From: Nectonema munidae | Lineage: Eukaryota; Nematomorpha; Nectonematoida; Nectonematidae | Direction of reading: 5' to 3' | Length of the DNA stretch: 64,000 bases | NCBI GenBank assembly: GCA_030549495.1 | Contig: JAUIRK010000892.1 | Location: 124,001-188,000 of the forward strand | Shown here: positions 34,011-44,109 of the stretch, one piece after another | Position numbering within the stretch: position 1 is the first letter of the stretch | Layout of the letters: the number at the start of each line of letters is the position of its first letter | The notes under the pieces: generated by a model | Seen by the model: the letters and a program-made list of their open reading frames with translations, nothing else | Told to the model about the DNA's origin: nothing | The model's database searches: none | Program-made: the position numbers and the translations under genes

Positions 34011-34433
34011 TATTTTATGTGTATTTTTATATGTGTGATGAGTTTGTATGTGTGTTAGTCTATCGAAGCATTCTGATTGGTTGAAATTATTATATGTTTT
34101 GTGTGTATTTTTATATGTGTGATGAGTTCATATATCTGTAGTGTGAGTATCACTTGAAGCATTCTGATTGGTTGAAATTATTTATATGTATTTTTATATG
34201 TATTTTTATATGGTGTGATGAGTTTATATGTGTGTATGTGTTTGAAGCATTCTGATTGGTTGAAATATATTTTGTATGTATTTTTATATGGTGTAATAGA
34301 AAAATACACAGAAAAATACAATTATTCTAAAAACTGACCACCATACCATATAACACTATTAGCAACTCAAAATACACATTACCCAGAATCCTATGTTTCG
34401 AGCGCAGCGAGAAACGACCACGGGATCGGCTAG
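34011..34433 (+). mobile_element. Helitron N12, 5'-clipped
   Basis: Plus-strand body and single-module tail; 3' CTAG at 34430-34433. The 5' end is missing and begins directly at the 5' terminus of N11 (head to head). Confidence 0.75.
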
Positions 34434-34437
34434 TCTA

Positions 34438-34959
34438 TCTATATTATAATAAACAAGTGTGTGTCTGTCAATCTGTGTGTCTGTCTGTCGCTGGAAGCAT
34501 TCTGATTGGTTGAAATTATTTATATATGTTTTATCTGTATTTTTATATTTTCCTTTTTTTTTGTTTGTATGTGTGTATGTGTTTGAAGCATTCTGATTGG
34601 TTGAAATTATTTTTATGTTTTGTGTGTATTTTTATGTGTGTGATGAGTTCATATATCTGTAGTGTGAGTGTCGCTTGAAGCATTCTGATTGGTTGAAATT
34701 ATTTATATGTTTTGTATGTATTTTTATATGTTTGATGAGTTTATATAACTGTAGTGTGAGTGTCGCTTGAAGCATTCTGATTGGTTGAAATATATTTTGT
34801 ATGTATTTTTATATGGTGTAATAGAAAAATACACAGAAAAGATACAAATATTCTAAAAACTGACCACCACACCATATAACACTATTAGTAACTCAAAATA
34901 CACACTACCAAGAATCCTATGTTTCGAGCGAAGCGAGAAACGACCACGAGTACGGCTAG
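34438..34959 (+). mobile_element. Non-autonomous Helitron N13
   Basis: Complete copy of 522 bp: TCTATATTATAATAAAC start 4 bp after the previous CTAG, and CTAG end at 34956-34959. The tail terminal sequence is slightly changed (CCACGAGTACGGCTAG). Confidence 0.8.
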
Positions 34960-34962
34960 TCT

Positions 34963-34974
34963 TCTATATTATAA
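34963..34974 (+). mobile_element. 12-bp Helitron 5' stub
   Basis: TCTATATTATAA is the first 12 bases of a Helitron 5' end, interrupted by the 3' CTAG of minus-strand H8 at 34975. The break falls within an AT dinucleotide of the intact end, as expected for Helitron insertion. Confidence 0.55.
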
Positions 34975-35697
34975 CTAGCCGGTCCCGTGCTCGTTTCTCG
35001 CTTCGCTCGAAACATAGTATTCTGGGTAATGTGTATTTTGAGTTGCTAATTTAAATTCGCTCGAAACGACCATGGGACCGGCTAGTTTTTTTTGTTTAGG
35101 CTACGCTTGAAAAATAGGATTCTTGGTAGTTGTAATTTGATTGATTTCAATCAAAAAATATCAGTACTATTGAATTAACGATTTTTATTTTTGATAGATT
35201 TTGATTGATTTTCAAACGAAATCAAGACGATAAAAAGGATATAGTTATTTAATTTGAAAATCAATTAAAATCAGCCACGAAGCTGCGGTAAACTGCATAC
35301 ACTAAAGATGGCGGTTTTTATTTCTGCATTTTACATGTGTATTTCTGAAAATGTAATTTTTTTGTTTATTATTCCGCGCTTGCCTACATGTATGTATATG
35401 TATAAATGAATTTTAAATTAGTTTATCTGGAATACAGGTCCCCCCCCCCCCCATAAAGGTATTAACCGCTCAAAGGCGGGTGTATCATGTGAGCCAGAAA
35501 TCTCACACTCATTGTTGCCTGTTTGGCTACGACTACTAATTAGTTATCTAATTACTGTGTTTTCCGATTCTTACATATGTTTTTGACTGTTTTCTACTCT
35601 TTTTAAAGATTTTTCTAATTGTCTATTGGGTTGATTTTTAACAGCGATTTTGTATTATGTGTATTTTCAAGTATTTTTACCTACAACTTTAAGGTTT
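34975..35697 (-). mobile_element. Helitron H8, 3' region only
   Basis: Minus-strand tail (two modules) and 3' untranslated part of the autonomous element, homologous to 14570-15392 and 41205-41930. The copy ends at about 35697 before the coding region. It contains a C-run of 13 (35439-35451) where other copies have 4-6. Confidence 0.85.
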
Positions 35698-35911
35698 TCG
35701 TAAAAAAGGACTCCCAGCATTTGAAAATAAGTCAGCAGTTTTAACTTATTGATCACCATTTTGACCGATGTAAATCAAAGAGCCAAAGTAAGCGAGAAGA
35801 TGGGAAACACTAAACTTTGTGTAGCAGTGGTACATGTTTACGTACTTAGGATTAGTCGATCTAATAAATAAAATTTGTTTTTAATTTTCAGATTTTAAAA
35901 ATACAACTTAC
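35698..35911. other. Short non-Helitron spacer, presumed intron start
   Basis: Sequence downstream (minus strand) of the piggyBac-like exon donor. No coding is visible. Confidence 0.4.
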
Positions 35912-36237
35912 TTATAATTGGATTCCATTTTGTGCATTGTCATTGAGTACAAGTATTGAATAAGTTCAACATCGAAAAAAAGTTTAAATATGGAAAAAAT
36001 ATCCTTTAAATTTTTAGCAGAGCTTTTAGGACCTGGAGGTCTGGAGATCGAATCGCAAATATTCAAACTTTCTCTTCTTCCTACTCCACTACTTCTTGGC
36101 TCCGAAAAATATTCAGTAGAATGAGGAGCAATCAGATTTTGATCAAAAAAGTCAATTTCACTAGACATGTTCGAGATTTGAGATGTCTCATTATCAGAAT
36201 CACTGAAAGTTGAAGAAGAGTTATCGGAAGAAGACAT
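35912..36237 (-). pseudogene. piggyBac-like transposase N-terminal exon
   Basis: An open segment from Met at 36237 (MSSSDNSSSTFSDSDNETSQ; another Met lies 5 codons upstream) runs to a near-perfect donor GTAAGT at 35911. The N-terminal third is Ser/Asp/Glu-rich, as in piggyBac proteins. The end, NLKDIFSIFKLFFDVELIQY, fits the opening of the DDE_Tnp_1_7 domain ('pidyFklFfdeeLielI'). The catalytic Asp residues would be in later exons, which I do not see in the next few hundred bases; the neighbouring H8 Helitron begins 214 bp away and probably replaced them. It is more likely a transposon remnant than a domesticated gene, but the splice site keeps the latter open. Confidence 0.45.
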
Positions 36238-36252
36238 GCTATAAAGGATCAC

Positions 36253-36653
36253 GATAAAGAAATTCTTTCAAGTCAACGTGTATAAAGAAAAGGAGTACGC
36301 AACAAAAAGTATTGAGCAGATGTTCACAAAACTTCGAGAAAAATATGTGCTTTGTTTTCATTATGAGTTGATGGTGCAATTTATTATATGCGTAGCACGT
36401 AAACATAAGCGGATTGCCAGAATTTATATATAAATATTTATGCCAATGATATCATGATAAAACCATATTACCATATAACCATATATACATCTATTACGTA
36501 ATAGTTTTTTATCATCAACAAATCTTTGCGTTCAATAGCATACAAAATCAGTGTGATTTTTCTCAAGAAGCCACAGCTTATCAGTAAAATATCGATCTAG
36601 AAATTTTTAGCAAGGACAAAACTAGTAGCAGTACTGTCACCCAATTCCTCTTG
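36253..36653. other. Intergenic DNA, no gene seen
   Basis: Upstream region of the piggyBac-like exon (minus strand). A GCACGTAAACATAAGCGG stretch near 36395 has a partial inverted match near 35830-35850 (TACATGTTTACGTACTTA), which could be worn ends of the same element. Confidence 0.35.
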
Positions 36654-36661
36654 TTTTACAC

Positions 36662-37259
36662 CAGCGATGTCAAACATGCGGCCCATTACAAGCAGATTTG
36701 CGGCCCACACAGATTACAGTATTATTAATTATAATTTTATGTATAAGTGTAGATTTAGACTTCTCAGAGAACTAGGTTGACTGATTTTCACTTATCATCT
36801 CTTATAAAAGATCGCACTGCACAGAAATTTCAGCCAGACATAGCAAAGATTGACAATAACAAGAGGTGTCAAGCCTCGAGACAAGAACATGTAAAGTATT
36901 TGAATGATTAATAATAAATGTTTATTTTGAACTATTGTAATTTATGTGCATTTCATTTGTAGTTCATTCAAATACATGTGGGCCATGTATGTTGCCTTAT
37001 AAACTTTTTTTATATTAAAATAAAGAACAGATTTATATCCTTGCTAATTTTTTAATTAAATTATTTTGTTTAACTATACATGACTTTGTACTTGCATTTT
37101 TGAATATAATCAAACCATTACATGTTTCCAAGTTAAAAGTAAAATATTCTGCAATAATTTTTATTGAACAACTTTAAATATAATTGTAGGAGTGCGGCCC
37201 TCATGAGAACACAAACTCACTCCTTTGGCCCTCATGGGACTCCGAGTTTGACATGCCTG
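36662..37259. mobile_element. hAT MITE with perfect target duplication
   Basis: A 598-bp element with ends CAGCGATGTCAAAC and, reverse-complemented, CAGGCATGTCAAAC (12 of 14 match). It is flanked on both sides by an identical 8-bp TTTTACAC (36654-36661 and 37260-37267). GCGGCCC and TGCGGCCC(T/A) subterminal motifs near both ends are typical of hAT. It has no transposase. The perfect duplication suggests a fairly recent insertion. Confidence 0.9.
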
Positions 37260-37267
37260 TTTTACAC

Positions 37268-37680
37268 TATTATAATTCCTACAATGATAATTCCTAAGTA
37301 GATTCCAAAATACAGAGAAATGAATAAAATAACTCATAACTCTTCTAAATCAGTAAAAATTTCAAAAAATTTGATAAATCCATATGAAAATTTTAATTTA
37401 TATTTTATTTAGATGGCGTTAAAAAATATATGTAAAAATAGATTTTTTTAATATTAGATCAAATAAATTGATAATTAATTTTATTTTATATTTTGTTTAA
37501 TATTTTCATCAATTAAGGTTTTTTTTATATATATGTGAAATTTTGTCATCACGCGTTTATAGTTATCACTATTAAATTTCTTTTTAGGAAGACACATAAC
37601 GTTATAAGAATAGCGGAAAAAATATATCGAGTCCGTCAACGGTGTTAGAACAAATAAGTCCGTCGAGCGAGGGAATTTTA
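37268..37680. other. Intergenic DNA, no gene seen
   Basis: AT-rich with no recognised feature. Confidence 0.45.
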
Positions 37681-37689
37681 TTAGTGAAA

Positions 37690-37791
37690 AATATTAAAAT
37701 AATTTTTTTTTGTCTAATTTTTATGAAGTGGTCCACCAAGAAAAAAAGAAGTGAAAATGGGTCCATGAGTAAAAAAGGTTGAGAAACACGG
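37690..37791. mobile_element. hAT (Charlie-like) end fragment
   Basis: The right border, reverse-complemented, reads CCGTGTTTCTCAACC, one base from the common Charlie-type terminus CAGTGTTTCTCAACC. GTGGTCCACCAAG and GGGTCCATGAG lie within. No left end was found. Confidence 0.4.
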
Positions 37792-37799
37792 TAGTAGAC

Positions 37800-38600
37800 A
37801 AATGAAAAAATTTTAAATATACAAAATATATAATGAAAAAAATTTTAAATATACAAAATATATAATGAAAAAATTGGAGAGGAATACTAGGATGAACAAG
37901 GAAAAAGTAGATTAAGGACAGATTTTTTTAACTTAGCTAAAGAAGAAAACTCAAGGTAATAGCGGTAAATTGTTTTAAAGGTATCGAATAGGATAAGTCG
38001 AAATTTAGTCCTAGAGTTATGGGAAACAAAATATAAAAGGTTGTGATTACGCGGGTTGTATGAGTGCGAAATGATGTAAAAAACATGTGTAAAGTGAGTT
38101 TTAAGAATATAGGTTTTATAAAAAAATGAATTGGCAATATTCGTTAATTTGAAATAAGTTAAAATTATTGAACTTCTTTAGAGTTAAAATTTAAATAATG
38201 AATTGAAAAATTTTTTCAAGGATTGTGCTCATTCTAACTAAGAGACAGGTGTTGAATGAACCGCAAATAATATTACAATAGCGTACGTGAGAATAAACAT
38301 AATCAAAATAAGTTATTTTCTTAGAATTAAATGGTAGGAAAGAAGATATTCTTCTAATAGCACCATAGAAATCTGAAAGACGAGTAATTAGACTTTTAAT
38401 ATACTTAGGCCAGGAAAGATTAGAACATATATGAAGGCTGACATTGTTAATATTTAACCAGCAGGGAATATCAAGTGAGTTAGAAAAAAAACATATACTC
38501 CACATTCAGTTTCAAACTGTTCATTACACACAAATTAAAAACAGATGAGGGGCAGAGATATTATTAAGCCAAAAAAAATGTGGAATTTAAATATATTTTG
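37800..38600 (-). mobile_element. LINE remnant, reverse transcriptase C-terminus
   Basis: Minus-strand translations include WPKYIKSLITRLSDFYGAIR, RISSFLPFNSKKITYFDYVY, then SHVRYCNIICG and, farther on, SFRTHTTRVITTFY. These correspond to 'W..HI..L..KLS...GAIRR.......K...Y...V.SH..YC...WG ... H..NTRN..N' of CR1/L2/Jockey-like LINEs. The catalytic palm is missing. The 3' end (37800-37875) has two copies of a roughly 33-bp A-rich unit (TTTTAAATATACAAAATATA). Several frames are broken; it is a fossil copy. Confidence 0.75.
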
Positions 38601-39460
38601 AAGTTAATATATTTGGCATTGATTGAAGGTTTGATTGATTTTTTGACAGATTTGATTGATTTTTATGAAAAATAAATACCATAATCAGATTCGCAATCAA
38701 TTATTTAGTAAGTTCGCGCGAGAATTTTGTAAAAATATTCAATATTTTAAGAAAAAAAGAGGAGGGGTGGGGCTAAAATAGCCCCGTAACTGAGGAAATA
38801 TAAATAGCCCGTCACGAATAATGTTAATGTACATCCTTCTCCATACGCTATTAAAATTTCACTCAAGTGGTCAATTGTACAAATTGTAAAATGATAAGTC
38901 ATCTTACGGCAATTTAAAGCTCGGCTTTCTTAACTTTATCGTTAGCCGGGGATAGTTTTTAGATTGAGTGTTGTTTGATGTTGAGATCGTATTTTTGTTT
39001 TATGCTTTTCGGATTTTTTATGATTCGAAAGATTACTGATTAATTGTGCAGTGACAAAGTTTACAGAATGCAGATTGCAGACTCAGATCCTCCTTCAGTT
39101 TTAACCAATTTTTCTAAATAATTTTTATTATACTTAAGATTGTTATCGTAAGACGCTTTCCATTTTTTTGAAGATATAATTAAATTACTAAAAAAATAAA
39201 AGATATCCTACAAAAATATTTTTAGTTAGTGTATAAAGGTACTATAAGGTAAAGGTACCATAGGGTGTTTTCATCGAGAAGGCACAATTACGCCGCTTGT
39301 ATCGAACAAGTAAATAAAAAATTTTAAATAAACAAAGAAAATAAAAAAGACATTTTTTTTAAACTAAGCAAATTGAAAAAAGACAAAAATATCAAATAAG
39401 CTAACCAAAATTCTTAAGCCAGATTTTAGTAGTTTGGCTTAAAAAAGCCAAATTGCAAAC
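38601..39460. other. Intergenic DNA, no gene seen
   Basis: AT-rich, with a GGGGTGGGGCTAAAATAGCC stretch at 38764-38783. No supported feature. Confidence 0.45.
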
Positions 39461-39468
39461 ATTGTAAT

Positions 39469-39746
39469 CAGGGCCGGCCTTAAGCCACTATAACCTATGC
39501 GGCCGCAGTGGGCCCCGCGCTTTCCATTTTTCATTTTGATGATATATTGTATGATTTCGCTAAAGGCAAGGTTTGCAAAGTAAAGTTACTTTGATCGTCA
39601 TTTTGTGTTGATGAAAAAGTAATAAAACAAATCCCTTTTCTTTTTTTTAAAATCTTATTTCTCACTTTTAATCTTTTTTCCTACCCACACTGAGCCCTGC
39701 GCAATCCATTTTGCATAGGGCCCCGCGAAAACTAGGGCCGGCCCTG
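39469..39746. mobile_element. Short hAT MITE with perfect target duplication
   Basis: A 278-bp element with inverted ends CAGGGCCGGCCTTA and CAGGGCCGGCCCTA. Inner GGGCCCCGCG motifs occur near both ends. The identical 8-bp flanks ATTGTAAT lie at 39461-39468 and 39747-39754. The size, ends and duplication are diagnostic of a non-autonomous hAT element. Confidence 0.9.
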
Positions 39747-39754
39747 ATTGTAAT

Positions 39755-40555
39755 GATAGTCGCTACTGTTGATTTTACTTATATGAGAATGTACTACTTT
39801 TCATAATTATTTTTAACAATTTTACTTTTTTTATATATTAAAAAATAACTTATATTTTTAGTTATAAGAGATATGAAAAACAAAATTTTTCACGGTAAAA
39901 AGCTAATTTTATACTTTTAACAATTTTATAAAAAACTTTATTTTTAGATGAAGAATTCAAAGGTAAAATTTTTTTAATTAAATTAAAATATTTGCATTTC
40001 TCAAGCATTAGTTTGAATATCCTTTGGTTAAGTAAAGTTTATGAAAGAGTTCATTTTATATTAATTCATTATTATTTTCTTTAGTATAAAAACATTTGAA
40101 ACATTATCTATTGTTTCATTTTCATATTTATGAAATTGGCAAAAACTTTATGCTTTATAAAAAAAATCAAATTACAGAAATTAAAAATATTTTAAAATTT
40201 ATTTTCTCTTCAATAGTTTCTTGTGTTTCTAAACCTATTTCACTTAGTTCAATGGATTCAACTACTGATAGTATTTTAACTGATCAAGAAATTTGATCTA
40301 AAAGTTGGAATAATGGGCCCTTATTTAAAGTCTTAAATTTGACAGATAAAAAGGAAATTTTGGAATCGTGTGCTGCTCATAATTTATTTTAAATAAATTA
40401 GAGTACACTGACTGTTTACAAAGCTGCAAGTTGATAAAAAGGGGTGATTAAAAAAGATAATGGCTTCCGTTGAATGTGCTATTCCTGTAATAAACGAAAA
40501 AGTGATAGAACTGAATCTTTCTTTTCCAGAAGTCCAAGATTTTATTTATATATTA
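39755..40555. other. Intergenic DNA, no gene seen
   Basis: AT-rich. A 66-codon open stretch (40096-40296, SLSSMDSTTDSILTDQEI end) followed after one stop by WNNGPLFKVLNLTDKKEILE is somewhat protein-like but unrecognised. It may be a decayed gene or transposon piece. Confidence 0.35.
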
Positions 40556-40950
40556 GACGGTTCCATGGTCGTTTCTCGCTTCGCTGAAAATATAAGATCA
40601 TTAGTAGAGTGTTTTTGTTTATCGCTCCGCACGAAACAAAGGATCATTGTTTTTTCGAGAGAAGGGATAAAAGGTTGATAAAAAAATATAATCACCATTG
40701 AATTCACAATATTAGAATTGGCAATATCATACAGTGCAAAAATACACTGAAGAGATATACCTATTCTAAAAACTAATAAGTAAATAACTAATCACCACAC
40801 AATATAACACGATTAAACCAACTCATCACACCATATAAAAATACACACAAAACATATAAATAATTTCAACTAATCAGAATGCTTCCAGCGACACACAGAC
40901 ACACCCACACACACATACATAGTTGCTTATAATCTTCTTCTATATCTATA
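40556..40950 (-). mobile_element. Decayed Helitron N20
   Basis: The tail-like part at 40556-40660 is diverged (GACGGTTCCATGGTCGTTTC with CTCGCTTCGCTGAAAATA). The body has CATATAAATAATTTCAACTA and GCTTCCAGCGACACACAG. The 5' end is changed to TATAGAAGAAGATTATAAGC. It is the most diverged copy of the family in the window and is joined head to tail to the extended H7 copy. Confidence 0.55.
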
Positions 40951-41204
40951 TCAGAGGTCTGGCAAGACCTCGGGGGAGATAACTTGCCAAACTTGCCAGC
41001 CTTATTATATATTTAAATGTGTAAATCGTAAAATGCTTAAAAATATACTTAAAATAAAAATTTTCAAAAAATATTTTACATACATATTGAAAGCCACATT
41101 TCAAAAATTCTACCTAAAAGTTCAAAAAATTTAACTTTGAAATTGCAGTTTTATTTCATGAAAACTATATGATTGGTTGAAATGTTTATGTAATATCTAT
41201 ATTA
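40951..41204 (-). repeat. 254-bp duplicated Helitron flank, inverted
   Basis: Inverted copy of 15393-15646, adjacent to the CTAG end of H7 on the minus strand and ending with the same hairpin and CTGA. On the far side the degenerate 5' end of N20 begins at once. Confidence 0.7.
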
Positions 41205-42617
41205 CTAGCCGGTCCCGTGGTCGTTTCTCCCTTCGCTCGAAACATAGGATTCTAGATAGTGTGTATATTTAGTTGCTAATTCAAATTCGGTTCGCTCGAA
41301 ACGACCACGGGACCGGCTAGTTTTTTTTGTTTAGGCTACGCTTGAAAAATAGGATTCTTGGTAGTTGTAATTTGATTGATTTTAATAAAAAAAATATCAG
41401 TACTATTGAATTAACGATTCTTATTTTTGACAGATTTTGATTGATTTTCAAACGAAATCAACACGATAAAAAGGATATAGTTATTTAATTTGAAAATCAA
41501 TTAAAATAAGCCACGAAGCTGCGGTAAACTGCATACACTAAACATGGCGGTTTTTATTTCTGCATTTTACATGTGTATTTCTGAAAATGTGATTTTTTGT
41601 TTATTATTCCGCGCTTGCCTACATGTATGTGTATGTATAAATGAATTTTAAATTACTTTATCTGGAATACAGGTCCCCCCATAAAGGTATTAACCGCTCA
41701 AAGGCGGGGGTATCATGTGAGCCAGAAATCTCACACTCATTGTTGCCTATTTGGCTACGACTACTAATTAGTTATGTAATTACTGTGTTTTCCGATTCTT
41801 ACATATGTTTTTGACTGTTTTCTACTCTTTTTAAAGATTTTTCTAATTGTCTATTGAGCTGATTTTTAACAGTAATTGTGTATTATGTGTATTTTCAAGT
41901 ATTTTTACCTACAACTTTAAGGTTCTACTTTGTATTGCCCCATCCACCTATGATATATTTATTTATTTATTTAGAATTCATTTTTTTAGTATTTTTAGTT
42001 TTTGGAAAAATATTTGTGTAGTATTGATTTTTTTAGTTTTTTCTCATTTCAATGAAAAATTTGTGGGTAAACTATATTTTTTGTATATAAATTATTGTTG
42101 TGATATCCTTGTTGATGTGTTTGATAGACCTGAAATTTAATGGCCTGAAAAGATCTTGCTCTTGAAAGGGCAACATAAAGTTGTCCATGACTGAAACATG
42201 GTTTTCTTAAAAAAATACCAACTTTTTCAAAAGTTTGTCCCTGACTTTTATTGATAGTGAGTGCATACGACAATCTGAGAGGAAACTGAATACGATTAAT
42301 TTGAAAGGGTAGATTTGTATCGTTAGGAGACAGTGAAATTCTAGTAATGAGAACATTCTTTCCACAGTTAACATCAGTAAGAATTTGACATTCAATTGTA
42401 TTATCCAATAATTTAGTTATTCTAAGACGTGTTCCATTACAGAGACCATCCTTAAGACTAAGATTTCGAAGAAGCATTACGATACATCCTACTTTTAAAA
42501 TGAGTTTATGTTGTGGCATACCAGATGGTGTTAAGGAATTGAGAAATTCCATTGGATAAAGATCAATTTCTTCTTGATTATCTGTAACAACAGAGTCAGT
42601 ACTGTAATATGTTTTAG
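41205..42617 (-). mobile_element. Helitron H7, 5'-truncated copy
   Basis: Minus-strand counterpart of H1: tail with two modules (41205-41360), 3' untranslated part and helicase C-terminus (42552-42049). It is cut at 42617 where a plus-strand Helitron 5' end begins (CATATTATAATAAGC). Together with its flank it repeats 13877-15646 in inverted orientation. Confidence 0.9.
42049..42552 (-). pseudogene. Helitron helicase C-terminus
   Basis: A 167-codon open segment ending at the natural stop, encoding LILKVGCIVMLLRNLSLKDG, LSYALTINKSQGQTFEKVG and ARSFQAIKFQVYQTHQQGY. It differs from H1 by a handful of residues. It lacks Walker A/B and all upstream domains, so it is inactive. The codon equivalent to the stop in H4 is Cys here (as in H1), showing the family ancestor was open at that place. 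Confidence 0.85.
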
Positions 42618-42619
42618 AT

Positions 42620-43298
42620 TCATATTATAATAAGCAAGTGTGTGTCTGTCTGTCGCTGGAAGCATTTTGGTTTGTTGAAATTATTTATATGTTTTGTGTT
42701 TATTTTTATATGTGTGATGAGTTTGTATGTGTGTGTGTGTTTGAAGCATTCTGATTGGTTGAAATTATTTATATGTTTTGTGTGTATTTTTATATGTGTG
42801 ATGAGTTCATATATCTGTAGAGTGAGTGTCGCTGGAAGCATTCTGATTGGTTGAAATTATTTATATATGTGTGATGAGTTTGTATGTGTGTGTGTGTGTG
42901 TGTGTTTGAAGCATTCTGATTGGTTGAAATTATTTATATGTTTAGTGTGAATTTTTATATGTGTGATGAGTTCATATATCTGTAGTGTGAGTGTCCCTTG
43001 AAGCATTCTGATTGGTTGAAATATGTTTTGTATGTATTTTTATATGGTGTAATAGAAAAATACACAGAAAAGATACAAATATTCTAAAAACTCATCACCA
43101 TACCATATAACAACACTATTAGCAACTTAAAATACACACTACCCAGAATCCTATGTTTCGAGCGTTGCCTAAACAAAAAAAACTAACCGGTCCCTTGGTC
43201 GTTTCGAGCGAAGCGAATTTGAATTAGCAACTCAAAATACACACTACCAAGAATTCTATGTTTCGAGCGAAGCGAGAAACGACCACGGGACCGGCTAG
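42620..43298 (+). mobile_element. Non-autonomous Helitron N14
   Basis: Starts with a clipped 5' end (CATATTATAATAAGCAAGTG) and ends CTAG at 43295-43298. Five body units with the ATTCTGATTGGTTGAAA core precede two tail modules. Confidence 0.8.
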
Positions 43299-43708
43299 TA
43301 ATATAGATAATAAGCTAGCGTCTCTCTTTCTGTCGCTGGAAGCATTCAGGTTGGTTGAATTTATTTATATATGTGTTTTATGTGTATTTTTATATGGTGT
43401 GATTAGTTTGTATCTGTGTATGTGTTTGAAGCATTCTGATTGGCTGAAATTATTATATGTTTTGTGTGTATTTATATATGTGTGATGAGTTCATATATCT
43501 GTAGAGTGAGTGTCGCTGGAAGCATTCTGATTGGTTGAAATATATTTTGTATGTATTTTTATATGGTGTAATAGAAAAATACACAGAAAAATACAATTAT
43601 TCTAAAAACTGACCACCATACCATATAACACTATTAGCAACTCAAAATACACATTACCCAAAATCCTATGTTTCGAGCGAAGCGAGTAACGACCACGGGA
43701 CCGGCTAG
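43299..43708 (+). mobile_element. Non-autonomous Helitron N15
   Basis: Starts TAATATAGATAATAAGC (altered 5' end) and ends CTAG at 43705-43708; single-module tail. A short AAT microsatellite (43709-43725) separates it from H4. Confidence 0.8.
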
Positions 43709-43779
43709 TATAATAATAATAATAATCTATATTATAATAAGCAAGTGTCTGTCTGTCTGTGTATGTCTGTCGCTGGAAG

Positions 43780-44109
43780 CATTTTGATTGGTTGAAAATA
43801 TTTATATATGTTTTGCGTATGTATGTGTTTGAAGCATTCTGATTGGTTCAAATTATTATATGTTTTGTGTGTATTTAAAAACAAATAACTCACAACTAAA
43901 CCATATATGACCATTAGCATCAGACCATATAAAAAATACACCCATAAGATATAAATAATTTCAACCAATGAGAATGCTACAAACAATTACATACACAAAA
44001 TATATATAAATATTTCAACCAATCAGAATGCTTCAATTTTTTTTATATTGATACCACAAGCAATTTTTCTATTCATTATTACAATTTTCTAATAACATAT
44101 CGCCCCACA
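43780..44109 (+). promoter_or_regulatory. Helitron leader with CCAAT-type boxes
   Basis: The leader contains several CAACCAATCAGAATGCTTC or inverted CTGATTGGTT motifs. These match the CCAAT(C/G)(A/G)(G/C) consensus bound by NF-Y. The last is about 85 bp upstream of the Rep ATG (44110), followed by a T-run and conserved CATATCGCCCCACA. A promoter role is inference. Confidence 0.35.

Noticed and set aside
40460-40678. 72-codon open stretch (VECAIPVINEKVIELN)
   Set aside because: Its second half is worn Helitron tail sequence, so a real gene is unlikely.
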